Under the pieces are notes generated by a model. That model did no database searches. It was not told where the DNA came from and was given only the letters and a program-made list of their open reading frames with translations. A stretch of 64,000 bases of DNA from Sclerurus mexicanus (lineage: Eukaryota; Chordata; Aves; Passeriformes; Furnariidae). Below are positions 32,601 to 45,365 of this stretch, in pieces (the first letter of the stretch is position 1; each line of letters starts with the position of its first letter). The stretch is taken from contig VWZF01004007.1 of NCBI GenBank assembly GCA_013396755.1, positions 125,492 to 189,491 on the forward strand, given 5' to 3'. The translations under genes were made by a program, and so were the position numbers.

Positions 32601-35390
32601 TGTGACCCAATGATACTTGCACTTACAGACATAACCAGCTTGAAGGAATGTACTGAAAGACCATGGTGGGGACATGGTGGGTGCTGTTGAAATAATAAAA
32701 TAGGTCCTTGCAGAACTGACTAAGACATTTGTGTTGTCTTTCTGAAACAGGCCGCTGCTCCCTAAAACAGAAATAGTTCTAGAGTTGAAACTGTGCATAT
32801 GTGATTTCTGCTCCGTAAGAACAATGGATAAATGATTCTTTGGAGAGTTTCTTTGAATTCCATTCCACTTCTCTCTCTGTCATTTGCTGTGCTAGTGCCA
32901 CTGGTGTTGATGTTTAGCATATTACTACATGTTACTACTGCAGCCTCTAGGGGTTTTTTTCCATTTTTTTTTTTATAATCTAACCTCTGTGTGTGTTTTT
33001 AAACCAAAGCCTTGGTCTTACAAAAATGACTTCTCAAATCCAGCTTTATTAAGAAAAATAATAAAAAATCTGTTAAAAAACCTGAAATGGTCTGTTTTGG
33101 CAGTGCAGGTTAGCAGAAAATGTGTTACCTTGTGTTACCTGAACAGTGAAACAATGGCAAAAAGACATGAACTGAAGATGATATCTGGGGTAAATTCATG
33201 GTGTTTAAGTGCTTTTCAGTTTTCCCCTTCTGTTGTTAAAAAACCCTGGGTTTATCATGTAAAGATGCTGGGAATGGCAGGTTCCACTTGTCTGCATAAG
33301 CATGTGCTCCTACATTATTTTGATTCCTTGATTTCACAGTGCTGCCTCCGCCTGTAGGAACATATCATTGGAGCCCCAAGTCAGCCTTTCCTTTTTTCCC
33401 CACCCCCAGCCCAATTTATTTTACCAGCAAATCTGAAACTATTTGATCCACATGTTTTAGGGCAGTTTCATTCTCTCTATCTTGTCAATAATACAAGCCC
33501 AGTGAAGAAATTGCTTTACAGCATGAGTTAGATTGCTGAAAGCAAATTTCATTGCTACCCCTGAGCATTGTTGAGGTGGGGACTCGCTCTGTCCTCCTGC
33601 AGCCCTGCAGTGGGGGCCCCCGTGATCCTGGGGCGTGATGCAGAGACAGCAGGGCCCACAGCAGGGAAGGGCGAGAACGTGCTCCTCCAGCATGGAGCAC
33701 CTCATACTTGTGCTCTTCAAGGCAGTAGTAACCTACTTCAGCTGTTGCCTATCTTGCAGTTGGGTTTTGGGTGCCAGATATTCAGCCCAGGAAAATCAGC
33801 TGGCTGGCAGGGTGTTTTGGGTGTAAGCTGTGGGCATCTCCACATGGAAAAATGTAGTCCTCAGTGTTTTGGGCTGGGTGGGGGCTTTCCAGCTCTCAGG
33901 GACTTTTCCCTCCACTGGTGATTTGCAAAATCTTTTCGTTCCATCCCCCAGTTTAGAAAGTAGGGGCATCGAAACACTGAGACTGGGAATAGCAAATCCC
34001 TTCCGTTTGTCTTGTTGTTTTCTAATGTATGCGACCTCTCTGGGTGGTTTAAGCGGTTTAGGTACTTTCTATAAAAGGGATCTTTTAATGACAAAACTAA
34101 TGTGATTATCTTACCAAGTGTGAGAGGCGTATTCAAGGTTTAAAGAAAATCTGTTAGAATAGCTGAATGTATCTGCTTAATCCTTTCTCTAATGTGGGTG
34201 GACAATGCTCTGGGAAGCAATTGGTCTTTCTTTCTTAGAGTAAATGCTTGGTCTCCAGAGGTAGGAACTTGTTTGCTGCTTTTTATACTCTTAGCTTCAC
34301 CTTCTAGAGAATACAAAGGCACAGGAGAGAGGCAGAGAGCTTTAAGAGGCCAAGTTTTACCTCAAATAGCTGGGGGTGTAACCAATACAGGCCCAATTCC
34401 GACAGGCAGCTGAGCACTCCCTGCTCCCTTTGACTGCCACCTGAATAGAGGGTTCTCCTTTTAGCCCTCCTGCAAAACCACATTCCCTGCAACATGAAAC
34501 AGAAATGCTGTCTCCTTTCTGAGCGTGTGGTGAAGTTGCTTGTAGTTACTTGGCTAACAAGACCCAGTCTGTTTCTGTGCTTTGGGTGAGCAGTCCTTCC
34601 CATGCAGATCCATGGCTTTATGGAATTCTCCAAAAGTCCTGTTTTCCCTTGGAAAGGTTTGGACATGCTGACAAGTTATTGCAGGGTGATGCCTGAGCAG
34701 GGGTGAACACAGTCATGTTTGCACAGGGAGGACAGCACCAAGGAGTGGTGCTGTGGGATGTGGCCACAGCTGGCCCTTGACTGGTACCTGTGCCATTCAT
34801 AGGTCTGTGCTTGTGAATCTTTCATTTCTGCATGTCCATCTGGATGCACAGTTCTTAGAAACATTGGGAAATCCCATTGTTGTCAATAGTTAGCAAGATA
34901 GGTAGAACCCCCTACCTCGCCAAAGTATTTAGCAAAGGAGGTGGTGACTCTGGGACTCTAACACATGGATTTGGCTTTATAGCAGACACAAATAGGTTGC
35001 ATTTTGTAATTTGTTGTCTGAACGTCCTCAAAACAGCACATCAGGAGGAAAAGGATATTGAGCTATTGCCTTCCCAGTTGGAATGAAACACAGTCTCCTC
35101 TCACCACCCAGCAGAGCAACACAGGGAAAAGAGGTACCTCAACATCAGTGCATCTTCTTCACAGAGACAGGCACTCAGCTGTGGTTTTATATGCTGATCT
35201 GGCTACTTCGACGATGGAGTTGGCATTGGGTTCTCTGTTGTGGAGAGAGGGAATGTATTCAGGAACTTAGTGCACAACCTGAAAACCAGTCCCAGATTGT
35301 ATCAGACTGAATTTCCAGAAAGAGGGGAAGGAAATTTGTAGAAGTGAGGCCTTGACATCTCCCCAGCAGAGTGCTGTACAATCAGTAATC
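29606..35390. other. Intergenic stretch, no gene seen
   Basis: This is unique sequence after PRCP. The short open frames (for example 32929-33357 and 33568-33921) lack domain motifs or splice context. No recognisable mobile elements were seen. Confidence 0.75.
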
Positions 35391-36225
35391 ACGGTTCAGG
35401 TTAAAGGGACCTCAGAAGATCTCTGATCCACCCTCCTGCTCAAGGCAGGGCCAGTTACAGGGTAAGACCAAGATGCTCAGTGATGTATCCAGTTGGGTCC
35501 TGAAAATCAACAAGGACAGAGTCTGCACAGCCTCTATGAGCATCTTGCCCAGAGTCCACATGGTGGAAAGATTTTGCATCTAGTTCTGAGCTCCTTGTTT
35601 AAGTTTACATGTGTTTCTATCGTCCCACTATGCACCGTTATGAAGAGCCCTATTCTGTCTTCTTGATGAGCCCTGTAGGCACTGGAGGCTTCTGTTAGGT
35701 GTCCCCAAAGCTGTTCCTTTACCAGGCTGAACAAGTCCAGGTCCCCCATTCTCTCCTCACAGGTCCAGTGCTCCAGACCCAGCCATCTCAGTGGTCCTCC
35801 ACTGAACTTGCTCCAGTTGATCAATGACTTCTACTGGGAGGCCACAAACTGGCTGGTGTATTTGATTTTTGGTCACCAAACACCAGTTAGAGGGAGATGA
35901 TCCCTTCAGTGGATCTCCTGCCTCTGCTTTTGTTCATATGGCCCAGAAGGCTGTTGGTCTTTGCCAGGACACACAGCTGGCTCATACCCAGTTTGATGTC
36001 CAATGGGACCTCCAAGACCTTTTCCACAGAGCTGCTCCACGTGTTGTCAGTGCCCAGCCTGCAACACCACAATGAGTCCTTCCTTTCCAAAGGGACAGGA
36101 TTTTGTGCTTGCTCTCATTGAATTCCATAAGGTTCTTGTCTCCTTCTTCAGCATGTCTGTCTGAATGGCCATCCTTCCTTGGGTGTATCAACTCTTCCCT
36201 TCAGTTTGGAGCCATCTGCAAGACT
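35391..36225 (-). mobile_element. CR1 LINE fragment, old and diverged
   Basis: The reverse complement of CR1 spans the 3' UTR and ORF2 C-terminal region. Recognisable words in order are AAAGGGACCTCAGAAGATC, TGTCCCCAAAGCTGTTCC, CCAGGCTGAACAAGTCCAG, CTTTTCCACAGAGCTGCTCC and CATTGAATTCCATAAGG. This long element is more diverged than those in the introns, and stop codons interrupt its frames. Confidence 0.8.
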
Positions 36226-39200
36226 AAGAAATGCCAAAGAACTTGAAACCTGAGAACAACATAGCTTCATTTTTGTCTCTGTTGTAGAAGATATGCATGG
36301 ACTAGTTTTGAAAGCACTTGTTCTCTCAAGTTTTTGCAGCATTGAAAGGCTGACATCTTTGCTGACCACTTCCTTGCTGTCTGCAAGAACATCAGTTCTG
36401 CCGTGGATGACATCTGACCTGCTGCCAGGACAAGGGAGGAAACACTTATGCTACTCTGGACTTTAGAAGTGATGTTCAGTTCTCACAGCTTCCTTGCTGC
36501 AATGAAAACAGAGCCCAGTCACTTCTGAGAGGGACTGTGGGACAGGTTTAGCAGTTAAGCACTGTCTAAGCAACTGGGATGAGTCAGAGGAGTGTGGGCT
36601 GTCTCCATACAAAGAGGAAGGGATTTCTTGTGGAGGATGGCTCATAGGGTCAAATGAGTCTGAGAGAACTATGCATTGGATCACCAGTGTTTCATCACAG
36701 GTATTATAAAACCATTTTGTAAGTAGGGAATTTGGACCAGAATAAGACAGAAGAGGTCTTGAGTGTTATTTTCCAGGAAGAGTTATAAAACTTTTAATGT
36801 GGTATCACTGCCCTAATCTTAAGTGGTGCTCAACATTCCCAGGGAAGCTATCCAGTACATCTGGTCAGATGCTGACAAGTCATCAGGACTGATAGCAGGC
36901 ACAGTTCAATGTGTAACTATGCCCAACACTGGGCTTCCCCAAGCACCCAGAGCTCTGTTTCCACGCCTGCATGTGCATCAGTCTGATAGGAAACAACCCA
37001 ACTTCTTACAGTGTCTAATGCCCCTTGGTGTTCCTCCAAGCATCTCATAGATCCAATGGCTGCCCTTAGCTCCTTGGCTGAGGCAGGCTCTGGTGATGTG
37101 AGTCCCATTCCTTTTGTTCAGGGGGAGAATGGTGGGTTCCCCTACATGAAACATGCTTTTATGTGTGAGCATGCATGGGGAAAAATAGTGCTCCTCCTCC
37201 AGAAGGAAAGGGACTACCTTCTTCTCCCCCCTTGCAGTCTGCAGGTGTGTCCAGCCTCGTAAACTGGGCTCTCCAGCTGCCCGTAACATTTCACTGTGTG
37301 CCAGAGAGGACAGGAGAGGAAGCAAAGGATTTTGTTTCCTTGCAGAGACCAGTACCCCATTCTCAATCACCACAAATGAGGCCATTAAAAAGGGACAGGC
37401 CCTCCCAGGTCACACTGGAGGAGAGAAGAGGCTCCCAACTTTCCTCCCAACAGATGAAGTCAGTACTTGCTAGGCAAACTAGACTAATAAATGTCGGGGC
37501 AGCGGGAGGTGAGTGCAATCAACTGCGAGAGCCTGAGTTATAGCGGTAACCTGCTGAATTCCTGGGTCACAAAGTAATTTACAGAACAACCCTAATGTCA
37601 TTCAATAATTATTCCGACAGCCCAGACCCCGGGGGGCACAGCCTCCTGCTGCGGGTGTTATTAATACCATCAACAAGCAGCAGGATATTAGTGTGAGGAA
37701 AAGAACCACAACACAAGCATGTGAACCTAAGGAACAAATGGAAAATGGTATTAATAGGATATTGTGCCTAACAAGTAAAAAAAAAAAATTGATCTGTCTA
37801 TCTTGTCCGAGCAAGTCATTCAGTAAAATATGAATGTGTCCCCTGTGACAGTGGAAATCGCTGATGGCAGTTTGCAACAGAAGGGGAGGAAGATCAGTGT
37901 GTCAGTGTCTGCTCATTTATACCTCTCAGCCTCTGTGATAGTCCCCATGGAGACTGAATGGGAGGGGGGGAGACGGTGGTTTCCAAGCACCCCAGAATAA
38001 TTTAAATTAATATCCAGTGAACAATGTAAACCTTCCCTTTGACGTGGCGTGGGAATAGGCAGTCACAGCACTCGAACTGGGTCAGCTGAAAGGGAAGGTA
38101 ATGCCACAGCCCAGCATTTGATCAGCAGAATAAGCCAGGGGCTCGACCTCTGCTATCTCAGTTTCTCCCTTCCCCTTCCAGCCCCCATCCTCCAGAACAT
38201 CAAGAAATGGCAGCAAAAAATGTCTTTTTGTGAACTGAGAATTCCTGGATAAAAAGGATGCATATAAAACCTGAGAGTGGGTGTAGAGGGCAGCATCTTC
38301 TGCAATGTTTGTGGACCCTAGCACGTGAGTGCCAGGAAATGCAAGTGTTGACAGGGTAGCACAGCTGCAATTTTAAATCATCTTACAACACCACTTTGTG
38401 TTTTGTGACACTTCCTCTCCCCGCTCAAGCTCTATGTGGTCTAAAGGTGTCTGCCAAGGTGCAATAAGGAACTATGTGGGCAAAGCCTGAAGGGAATCAA
38501 GGCTTAAGTAATCTGTGAGTTGCTCCTCAGCTGGGAAATGACAGCAGAGGGCTACTTGCTACCTTGCTTTGATCTGGTACACACTTCTAACAGACAAGCA
38601 AAGCCCCCCTGCTTTTGACCCTTCCGTGTGCAGGGGAACACATAGTTTATTTAAACAGGGGGTGAAAGTTTCTCACAGGCATCTAAAGCATCAGGGAAAG
38701 TTTCCTGGCCATTATTGCAGGGATAAATAGCAGATGTTTGCCTACAGCAGAAGATAGTCAGCCCCAGAGCTGTTACTGTAACACAGTAATAGAGCTGGGC
38801 CCTTGCCTCAGGCACTACCTGGTGGTAGACCCATGTCCTTGCTTGATCTGCTGTGTGTGTGGGAGGTAGGTCATCACTGGTGACCAGGAGGATGTGCCTG
38901 ATGTGCCCTGCTCTGCACAGAGCCCCCCCGGAGGATCACTCTGGCCACAGGGTCAGGTTGTTACATGAGCAGTAGCATCAGCACTTTGAGTTGGGGTATG
39001 AGATGAACCCAGTGGTTCTTTTGGTACTTAAAACTGTGAAATGAGTAAATCTACACAAAATTGTGTAACAAACAGAAGCTGGCCATTTGGAGCTGGCTGG
39101 TGCTAGGCAGTACCCTGGACTGGTGCACTGCGTACAGGTTCATCTTCCCCTGGGTGTGTCTGGCATGTGAGGAGTGACCATGGGTCTGTCTGCAGAGCTG

Positions 39201-39635
39201 TCAGGATCCATGATCCAGCAAGACACTTGTGGCTGTAATGAGGCTCACAGGCTCCACTGTTGAACAAATTATAGCTGTGGTATTGGACATGGGGCTTTCA
39301 GAACAGTCTGGAAGGCTGTCACCTCCCCAGTGGAGATGGAGCAGAGCAGTGGCTGGGACTAGTCTTCACATTTTTTACCAGAAAACAAACCACACAGGGT
39401 GGCTCCCCTTTTCCATCTGTCACAGCTGTGGCCAATTCACTGTTTTTTCATATCTTAGGTAGAATACATATGTCTGTTTAACTAAGTCAGAATTAAGCTC
39501 AAGTCCAACAGCTGATGTTCATCTGCCCAGGAGAGGTGCCCATGAACCTTTGAAACTACCAGGCTGGAGAGAAGCCCAGCAGGCTGGCATTTTATGATTT
39601 GGACAATGCAGGGATGGACAATGCAGTCCTATAAC
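36226..39635. other. Intergenic stretch with a possible conserved block
   Basis: This is non-coding. The part around 37480-37920 has an unusual mix of GC-rich and TAAT-rich words and is listed separately. The rest is ordinary unique sequence. Confidence 0.7.
37480..37920. promoter_or_regulatory. Candidate conserved non-coding element
   Basis: This repeat-free stretch contains a perfect palindrome AATAATTATT (37604-37613) and TATTAATA words near 37660 and 37750, all homeodomain-like TAAT cores, interleaved with GC-rich sequence. It has no coding potential. The call rests only on motif density. Confidence 0.25.
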
Positions 39636-39781
39636 TGTGTGGATGCTTCATCTCTAGAATTGTTCAAGGTCAGGTTGGATGGGGCTTTGAGCAACCTGAT
39701 CTAGACAAAGGTGCCCCTGTCTATGGCAAGGGACTAGGTGCTCTTTAAATGTCCCTTCCCACCCAAACCATTTGATCTATA
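39636..39781 (+). repeat. CR1 LINE 3' end fragment
   Basis: The CR1 3' region reads in sense: AATTGTTCAAGGTCAGGTTGG, GGGACTAGGTGCTCTTT and CCCTTCCCACCCAAACCAT. The terminal octamer repeat is degraded. Confidence 0.85.
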
Positions 39782-42599
39782 GAAACACATGTAAATGGGA
39801 TTTCTGACTGGGAACCAAGGAGGAACTAGGATGAGTGTGTCCTACACCCATGGTGAGCAGGCACAGCCTGACATTTAAGAAGCAGTTCAGTTGCGAAACT
39901 TGTTTCACTGGCCACAAATTACTTCTTTCTGTGGCCTTTTCAATGTTTGACCAGTGCTCTTCTTAAATTCTCAGTTTTGCTTTGCTTTTATGCTGCCAGT
40001 GCCCAGCAGGCAGACAGGAGGACCACAGAGCACTGCAGGCATAGATGACAAGGAGGTATGGGAGCACTCTGATCTTAGTTTTGGACTCTGGGCCTTCCTT
40101 TTGTTCACAGTTCAGCAATAAATTGCTAGTGACCTCCACTCCCCATCTAACCTTCCTCCTTGACTTCTATGCGTGCCACTGCCAGAAGTGACCGTAATTT
40201 TGTGCCTGTGCTGCTTTTCTTGATGAGATCCGGGAAAATGGATGAGAAATGTGTTATTCTGATGTTATCACCGTTGCTGCCGAAAACAGGATTACCAAAA
40301 TACTTCTATTTCCCCTTTTGTGCTCACACATGGATGTTGCTGGTGATATTCCCTGAATTCCCCTGAAAAATAAAGAGTGTTTTATCCGTATTCCCCAAGT
40401 GCCCAATACAAATGCAAATCAGCTCTGGGCCGTTGGTTTGTTGTTTTTTTTCCTGTCTGGCCAGCATGGCTTGGCAGGTCTTTTCTCACTCGTTTCTTTT
40501 CCTTCCTTTAGCTGGTGTGTCCAAAGGGAGGTCCCCAGGAGGGTCAGAGACCTGCTCCATTCCCACATCTCTGCCCTTCTCTTCCTCCTCCTCCCGTTGC
40601 CCATCTTACGTCTTTATTAACCCCTTGTGCAGAAAGATCTGAAGGGCTAAAAATAAACCAGGACTGACCCAAATTCCCTAAAGTGATGATCAGATGGGTC
40701 ACACTGGTTCCAGATGGAACATTTTGGCCCTTTATGTTCCTGCTTTGTTGTCTCTCTGCAAAGTTGATCTCTTGAACAAAATCGAGTAGGACATCATAGC
40801 TGTGGGGACCAAAGATCAGAGGGAGGAAGGACTGTGAATTTTCCCATGTTAAATAAGTCAGTGATTTTTAGATAATAAAATATCTAAATGAGTAACTCAT
40901 AAATCCCATGAGTGGAATTTGAACTAGAGAGGTTTGTAACTAGAGAGGCTGGTGAAAATAAGTAGTGCTCTAAACCCTTAGGCCAAAGCAGGTGTCTACT
41001 CACTTAGAAAATTCATGCACGATTTTTTTAAAAGGATGAATAATCAGTAGACTAGGCTGCCAGGTTAAAGCCATGCCTGCCATTTCTTCTGCAGTCAGCA
41101 CATTTTATTATGTGCCCAAATTTCAGTCTGATGCCAGCTCTCTGTGCCTTCAGAGTCTCTTGCCTTTTTAAAAGGACGTTATTTTTAATTGTATTTAAAG
41201 CTACAGCTGAACATATTTACAGGTCATGTCAAATGTACACAGAGTTACTATAAGGAAAAGTTAGAAATGAGACACTAGCATCAAAATTCAGCTCCAGCAA
41301 TCCAACAAAGGCAGCCTGACAGTCCTGTGATCCTGGGCTAAGCATCACTGCCAGGGCAGCCATGGATTTGGTCAGGATCCTTGCCTTCCTTCCATAGGCT
41401 TCAGTTCAACCAAGCACTTCAATACGGTCTGACTTCTAGTGCATGAACAGCTTCCACATACCAAAATGGACTGGCAATGGGCTTAACATTTAGGACACCC
41501 TTAAACCCCAGGGAAGGGCTGGTGAAGCCCACGTGGGGCTGAGGGATGCGGCTTCCTTCCCTGCTTGGCTCCACCATGGGGCACAAGGTCCCATGAATCT
41601 GCTGAGCCTCTGGGCCTGGCTCCACGTTGTGATGCCAGGGCCCATGAGGTGCCCAAGAGCTGTCTGCTGGGGGTGACTGAATTTAGGTGGGAAACACATA
41701 GGGCCCAATACATCCAATGCATCTGCCTGCATTTCTTTGTTGCCATCTCCCATCTGCCCGGCACTGATACTGACCAGCTTGTTCTGCCCTCAATGCTGCA
41801 GCCTGAGCCTGTTCCTAAAAAAACCCCAAAACCTCAGAGGGAAAAAAATCATTTGTGTGGGTTTCCTTCTTCTCTTTTCATCTTCTTTCCTGCTGTTATT
41901 CATTTAGCATGAAATAACCTTCCAAGTCAATCCGGAAGAGATCATTTGAAATTGTTGCTGTTTTCCCATTGCTAATTGCTGCTTTGAAATCCCATTCGAA
42001 CCACCCTGATTACACAGTCTAATGTTCCAAAGCTAATGACCTAACAGGTACTTTTTCCGATGGGCTTTTATTTTCCTGCAAAAAATCCCAAAAACAAAAA
42101 CAAAAAAAACCCCAAACATCCCAGTCCTGGATCACTGGTTAGATTTAATGGGACAATAGCGTCTCCATAGTACGTCTTGTTTCCGAAGCAGAGCAGTGTT
42201 TTGGCAGGAACCAACTGCTGCTGAGTTTCACAGGCCTGGTGGTGCATTTTGGTACTGGCAGACCCAGAAGTGAAGCAGTTAATGACCCTACTGGGAAGGA
42301 GGAAATTTCTTGTAAAAATCCAGAATCTGGTTGAACAATGTGGCCTTTTATTTTTCAGCCTTGGAATCAAGCCTGGCTGCCCTTGTAAACAAAGAAAGGA
42401 AAAAATCACTGAACCAACCCAACACATAAAAACTGACCACGTCTGTCTTTGAAGTTCCCTTTATGTTGTTTGGAAAACTTGGGATTATAAGGTTGGAGTT
42501 TTTTCTTCTTTTTTTTTTTTTCCTAGAAACCATCTATGTAAGAGAAAAAATAATTTATATGGTTGCAAAACCAGAAAGAAGAGAGAAAAAAAGGAGATT

Positions 42600-42600
42600 N
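42600..42600. other. Single ambiguous base (N)
   Basis: One unresolved base lies between A-rich and T-rich runs, an assembly or polishing ambiguity. Confidence 0.99.
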
Positions 42601-42619
42601 TTAAGGGAAACTTTTTCTT

Positions 42620-42790
42620 AAGCAGAGCAGAAGTCATTAATTAAGTATCCCATTCATCCCCGAGGCACCGGCTCATCAATCAGATTTCTTATTAGCATTC
42701 TGATGACCCGCCTGACCCCCTGTCTCTGTACTGTCTGCATGACGACACAGAAAACCAGACCACACACCGAACGGAGGAGGATTATTCGAC
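42620..42790. promoter_or_regulatory. Candidate conserved non-coding element with homeodomain/PBX-like words
   Basis: The block contains TTAATTAA (42637-42644), ATCAATCA (42675-42682, the reverse of the PBX-HOX type TGATTGAT) and ATTAGCATTC within 60 bases of repeat-free sequence. The function is inferred from motifs only. Confidence 0.25.
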
Positions 42791-43433
42791 ACTTTTCCTT
42801 ACTGCAGGTGGGAGGGGCAGGGGGGGATAGAGCCTGGAAGAGGAATGATGATGGACGTTTTTGTTTTGGGTTGAGGCGAGTCAATAAGTGGCTTCTGAAG
42901 GAAGAGCTCTGAGAGCCTGGGAGGGTGACATAAGTGATGTCCTGCTGCATGCATAGTGCTACTCTGGGGCTCGGACTTATGGCTTGGTGCTATCACAGGG
43001 TCTCTCTGCTCCCACTGTAGGCTTAAATCCAGAGTGAAGAATAACATTTTAGCACAGTGAACGCTGTGCTTTTACACTTAGGTAACCCTGATCGGGAAAT
43101 CATTGGGTCCTGAAAATGTGCTGGTGGCTCTGAGCTCCCTAAGCAGGCTGCGTCTCAAGGTGGGTAAGTGTCCCACATTACCAGTCCTCTAGCCTTTCTC
43201 CTTCCCGGTTATCCCAATTACAAGTCATTAGCCACTTACGTCTTTAAATAGCTGTTTTTGGGCAAGTTTTTATGTTGGAAAAAAAGAGGACAGTGACAGC
43301 AGCAAGTTGTGAGGTGTGTACATCTGTTTTTGAGAGAAAGTCAAACTGCAGCACCCCCTTGCTTAGGATGGGAATTTACACATGCACACACATGCACAGA
43401 CCATGAAGACAAGAATGTCCTGAAGGAGTGCTG

Positions 43434-43672
43434 ATTTAGATTAGATATAAGAAAGAAGTTTTTTACAATGAAGGTATAGAGACAGTAGCACAGGTTGCCC
43501 AGAGAGGTGGTGGATGCCCCATCCCTGGAAACATTCAAGGCCAAGTTGGACAGGGCTCTGAGCAATCTAATCTAGTTGAAGGTGTCCCTGGTCATTGCAG
43601 CGGGGTTGGACTAGATGGCCTCTAATAGTCCCTTCCAACCCAAACTATTCCATGATACTATGATTCTATCAT
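43434..43672 (+). repeat. CR1 LINE 3' end fragment with intact tail
   Basis: This is the sense CR1 3' region from GATTTAGATTAGATATAAG through CAGAGAGGTGGTGGATGCCC and TTGGACTAGATGGCC to the terminal ATGATACTATGATTCTATC repeats. It is among the best preserved copies here. Confidence 0.92.
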
Positions 43673-44649
43673 AATCCCAACTGAGAACGCAGTAGCCAGT
43701 GCAGGGAGGAAGCAATGTAAGATCACAAGCTGCTCTCCCTGACCTTTGCAATGATGATATGTAAAGCCACATGTCAAGGAGGAAGAAAGGCAGCATGAAT
43801 GATGTGCCTGTGTGACTGCCACAGGGATGGACCCAGGAATATGGCACCACTCTTAGGGCAGCTTGTTACCAAGAGCTGGCTGAAATTTCTGGATGAGATT
43901 GTTTTTACCGAGTGTTCTCAAAAGAAAACATTTTGACAACTTCTTTTTAAGCCAGGGAGGCTGTTTTCCCATTTCTTCATTCTTCTTTGGTTTTCTTTTT
44001 CAAAAGAAAAAATGTGTGTGGTGGATGGAAAAAGAAAAAAAGAAAAACTGGGAAATGTGGATAATATTGGGAAATTTTAGAGTATTTAGGAGCATTTTAA
44101 AAAAAACAATTTTTTTTTTAATTTGCTTTAGTTGTCTTGTACCTGACCAAGTGTAATATAATCTCCTTTAAGTCTCACAGTCCTGGAGAGTTACCATCAC
44201 AGCTCATCTCTGAATTTAGGCAATATTCCCTGAGTCACACTAAAACTGGTGGAGATTAGGCACCTTTAGGGGGCTGAGCGTCAAGGTTTAACCTAAGAAA
44301 AAAAGTCCCTCTGAGCAGCAAATTATATCTGTACTCCAGCTAAAATCCCAGTGTATAAAACGTTCTTGTCTTTGGGGCTCATTCTCAAAGCAGAGAGTTG
44401 CTGTCACAACTAAAGAGAACATGAGGGTTCTTCCTGGAAGATGCAAGGATATGCTTAACTCATTGCTGATGGAGGAGGAGATGGAGAGGATGGAAATGAA
44501 AGGGGGCAGCAGTTTCATCTGTCCTGTTAAATACCAAAGGAGCACTGGGAGTAGGTACCTGAACCCAGGGCTTCACATTCAATGCAGGTGCCTTTGGCAC
44601 AAAGCTGCAGGAGCTCTTCAGCTCACTGTCCAATGGATCCTCAATTATC
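43673..44649. other. Intergenic stretch
   Basis: This is unique sequence with A-rich and T-rich runs around 44020-44125. No gene is seen. Confidence 0.7.
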
Positions 44650-45110
44650 AGGGACCAGTGTGAGGGGTTGTGAGACACTGAAATGGTTAATGGCCTAAAC
44701 ATTGTTAAAAACACTGAAAGACTTCTGTCCACTGTGCAAAGAAGCAACTGCTCACAAAAGCCCACACCTTCCTGAATATGCTTATGAATTTGGACTGGGA
44801 CAGGAACTTAAGATAAAGAGGCCTTCCCTCACCACCCTGGGCTTCCCGTCATGGCTCCAGACTGCAACCATCACTTCAACAAGAGTAGGACTCTCACCAC
44901 CGAGTGGACCACCAAGAAGAGGATCAATAGGATGCAGTCGAATCCATGAAGTGGGGATATTTTTTTCTACTTAATCTGTCTCTCTGTCACTCTTTCTCTC
45001 CTCCTGCCTCCTCTCACTCTTTTTCCTGTCTTTCTATCTCTCTCTACCTCACATTTACTGTTAAATAAAAATTCGTACTACTGACTTCAGCATATGGTCT
45101 TGTTTGCACC
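44650..45110 (+). mobile_element. Probable LTR fragment, plus orientation
   Basis: The 3' part has a long pyrimidine tract (44980-45060, TCTCTC-rich), then AATAAA at 45064-45069 and a terminal TGTTTGCA at 45101-45108, an order seen in the U3/R/U5 parts of several avian LTRs. A possible 5' terminus TGTGAGGGG is near 44659. Target duplications were not found. The family is unassigned. Confidence 0.4.
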
Positions 45111-45211
45111 TTAATTCAGGCAGAGGCATCCCTCTAATAATTTTAATAATGAGATCATAACAGGGGTGCAAGTAAACTTCCTCTGCACTGTGCTCTTACA
45201 TAAGCACATTT

Positions 45212-45365
45212 TGTTGTGGTTTAACCTCAGCCAGCAACTCAGCCCTACACAGCCATGTACTCCTCTGCACCCCAGAAACATGAGGAAGAGAATGGGAAGG
45301 GTAGAAGTGAGAAAATTCATGGGTTGACATAAAGACAATTTAATAGGTGAAGAAACCCATCACAT
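45212..45365 (-). mobile_element. LTR fragment of an avian endogenous retrovirus
   Basis: The plus strand begins TGTTGTGGTTTAACCTCAGC, continues through CAGCAACTCAGCCC and ends with GGGTTGACATAAAGACAATT and a reversed poly(A) signal region. I recognise this as an LTR 3' end that is abundant in songbird genomes. Only the 3' part is clear. No internal region adjoins it. Confidence 0.65.

Larger units (their letters stand above)
39782..43433. other. Intergenic stretch
   Basis: No gene is visible. A single ambiguous base is at 42600, and a TAAT-rich block at 42620-42790 is listed separately. Confidence 0.7.

Noticed and set aside
32929..33357. 142-residue intergenic open frame
   Set aside because: No recognisable motif, no CpG island or promoter, and low-complexity phenylalanine and lysine runs from T-rich and A-rich DNA.
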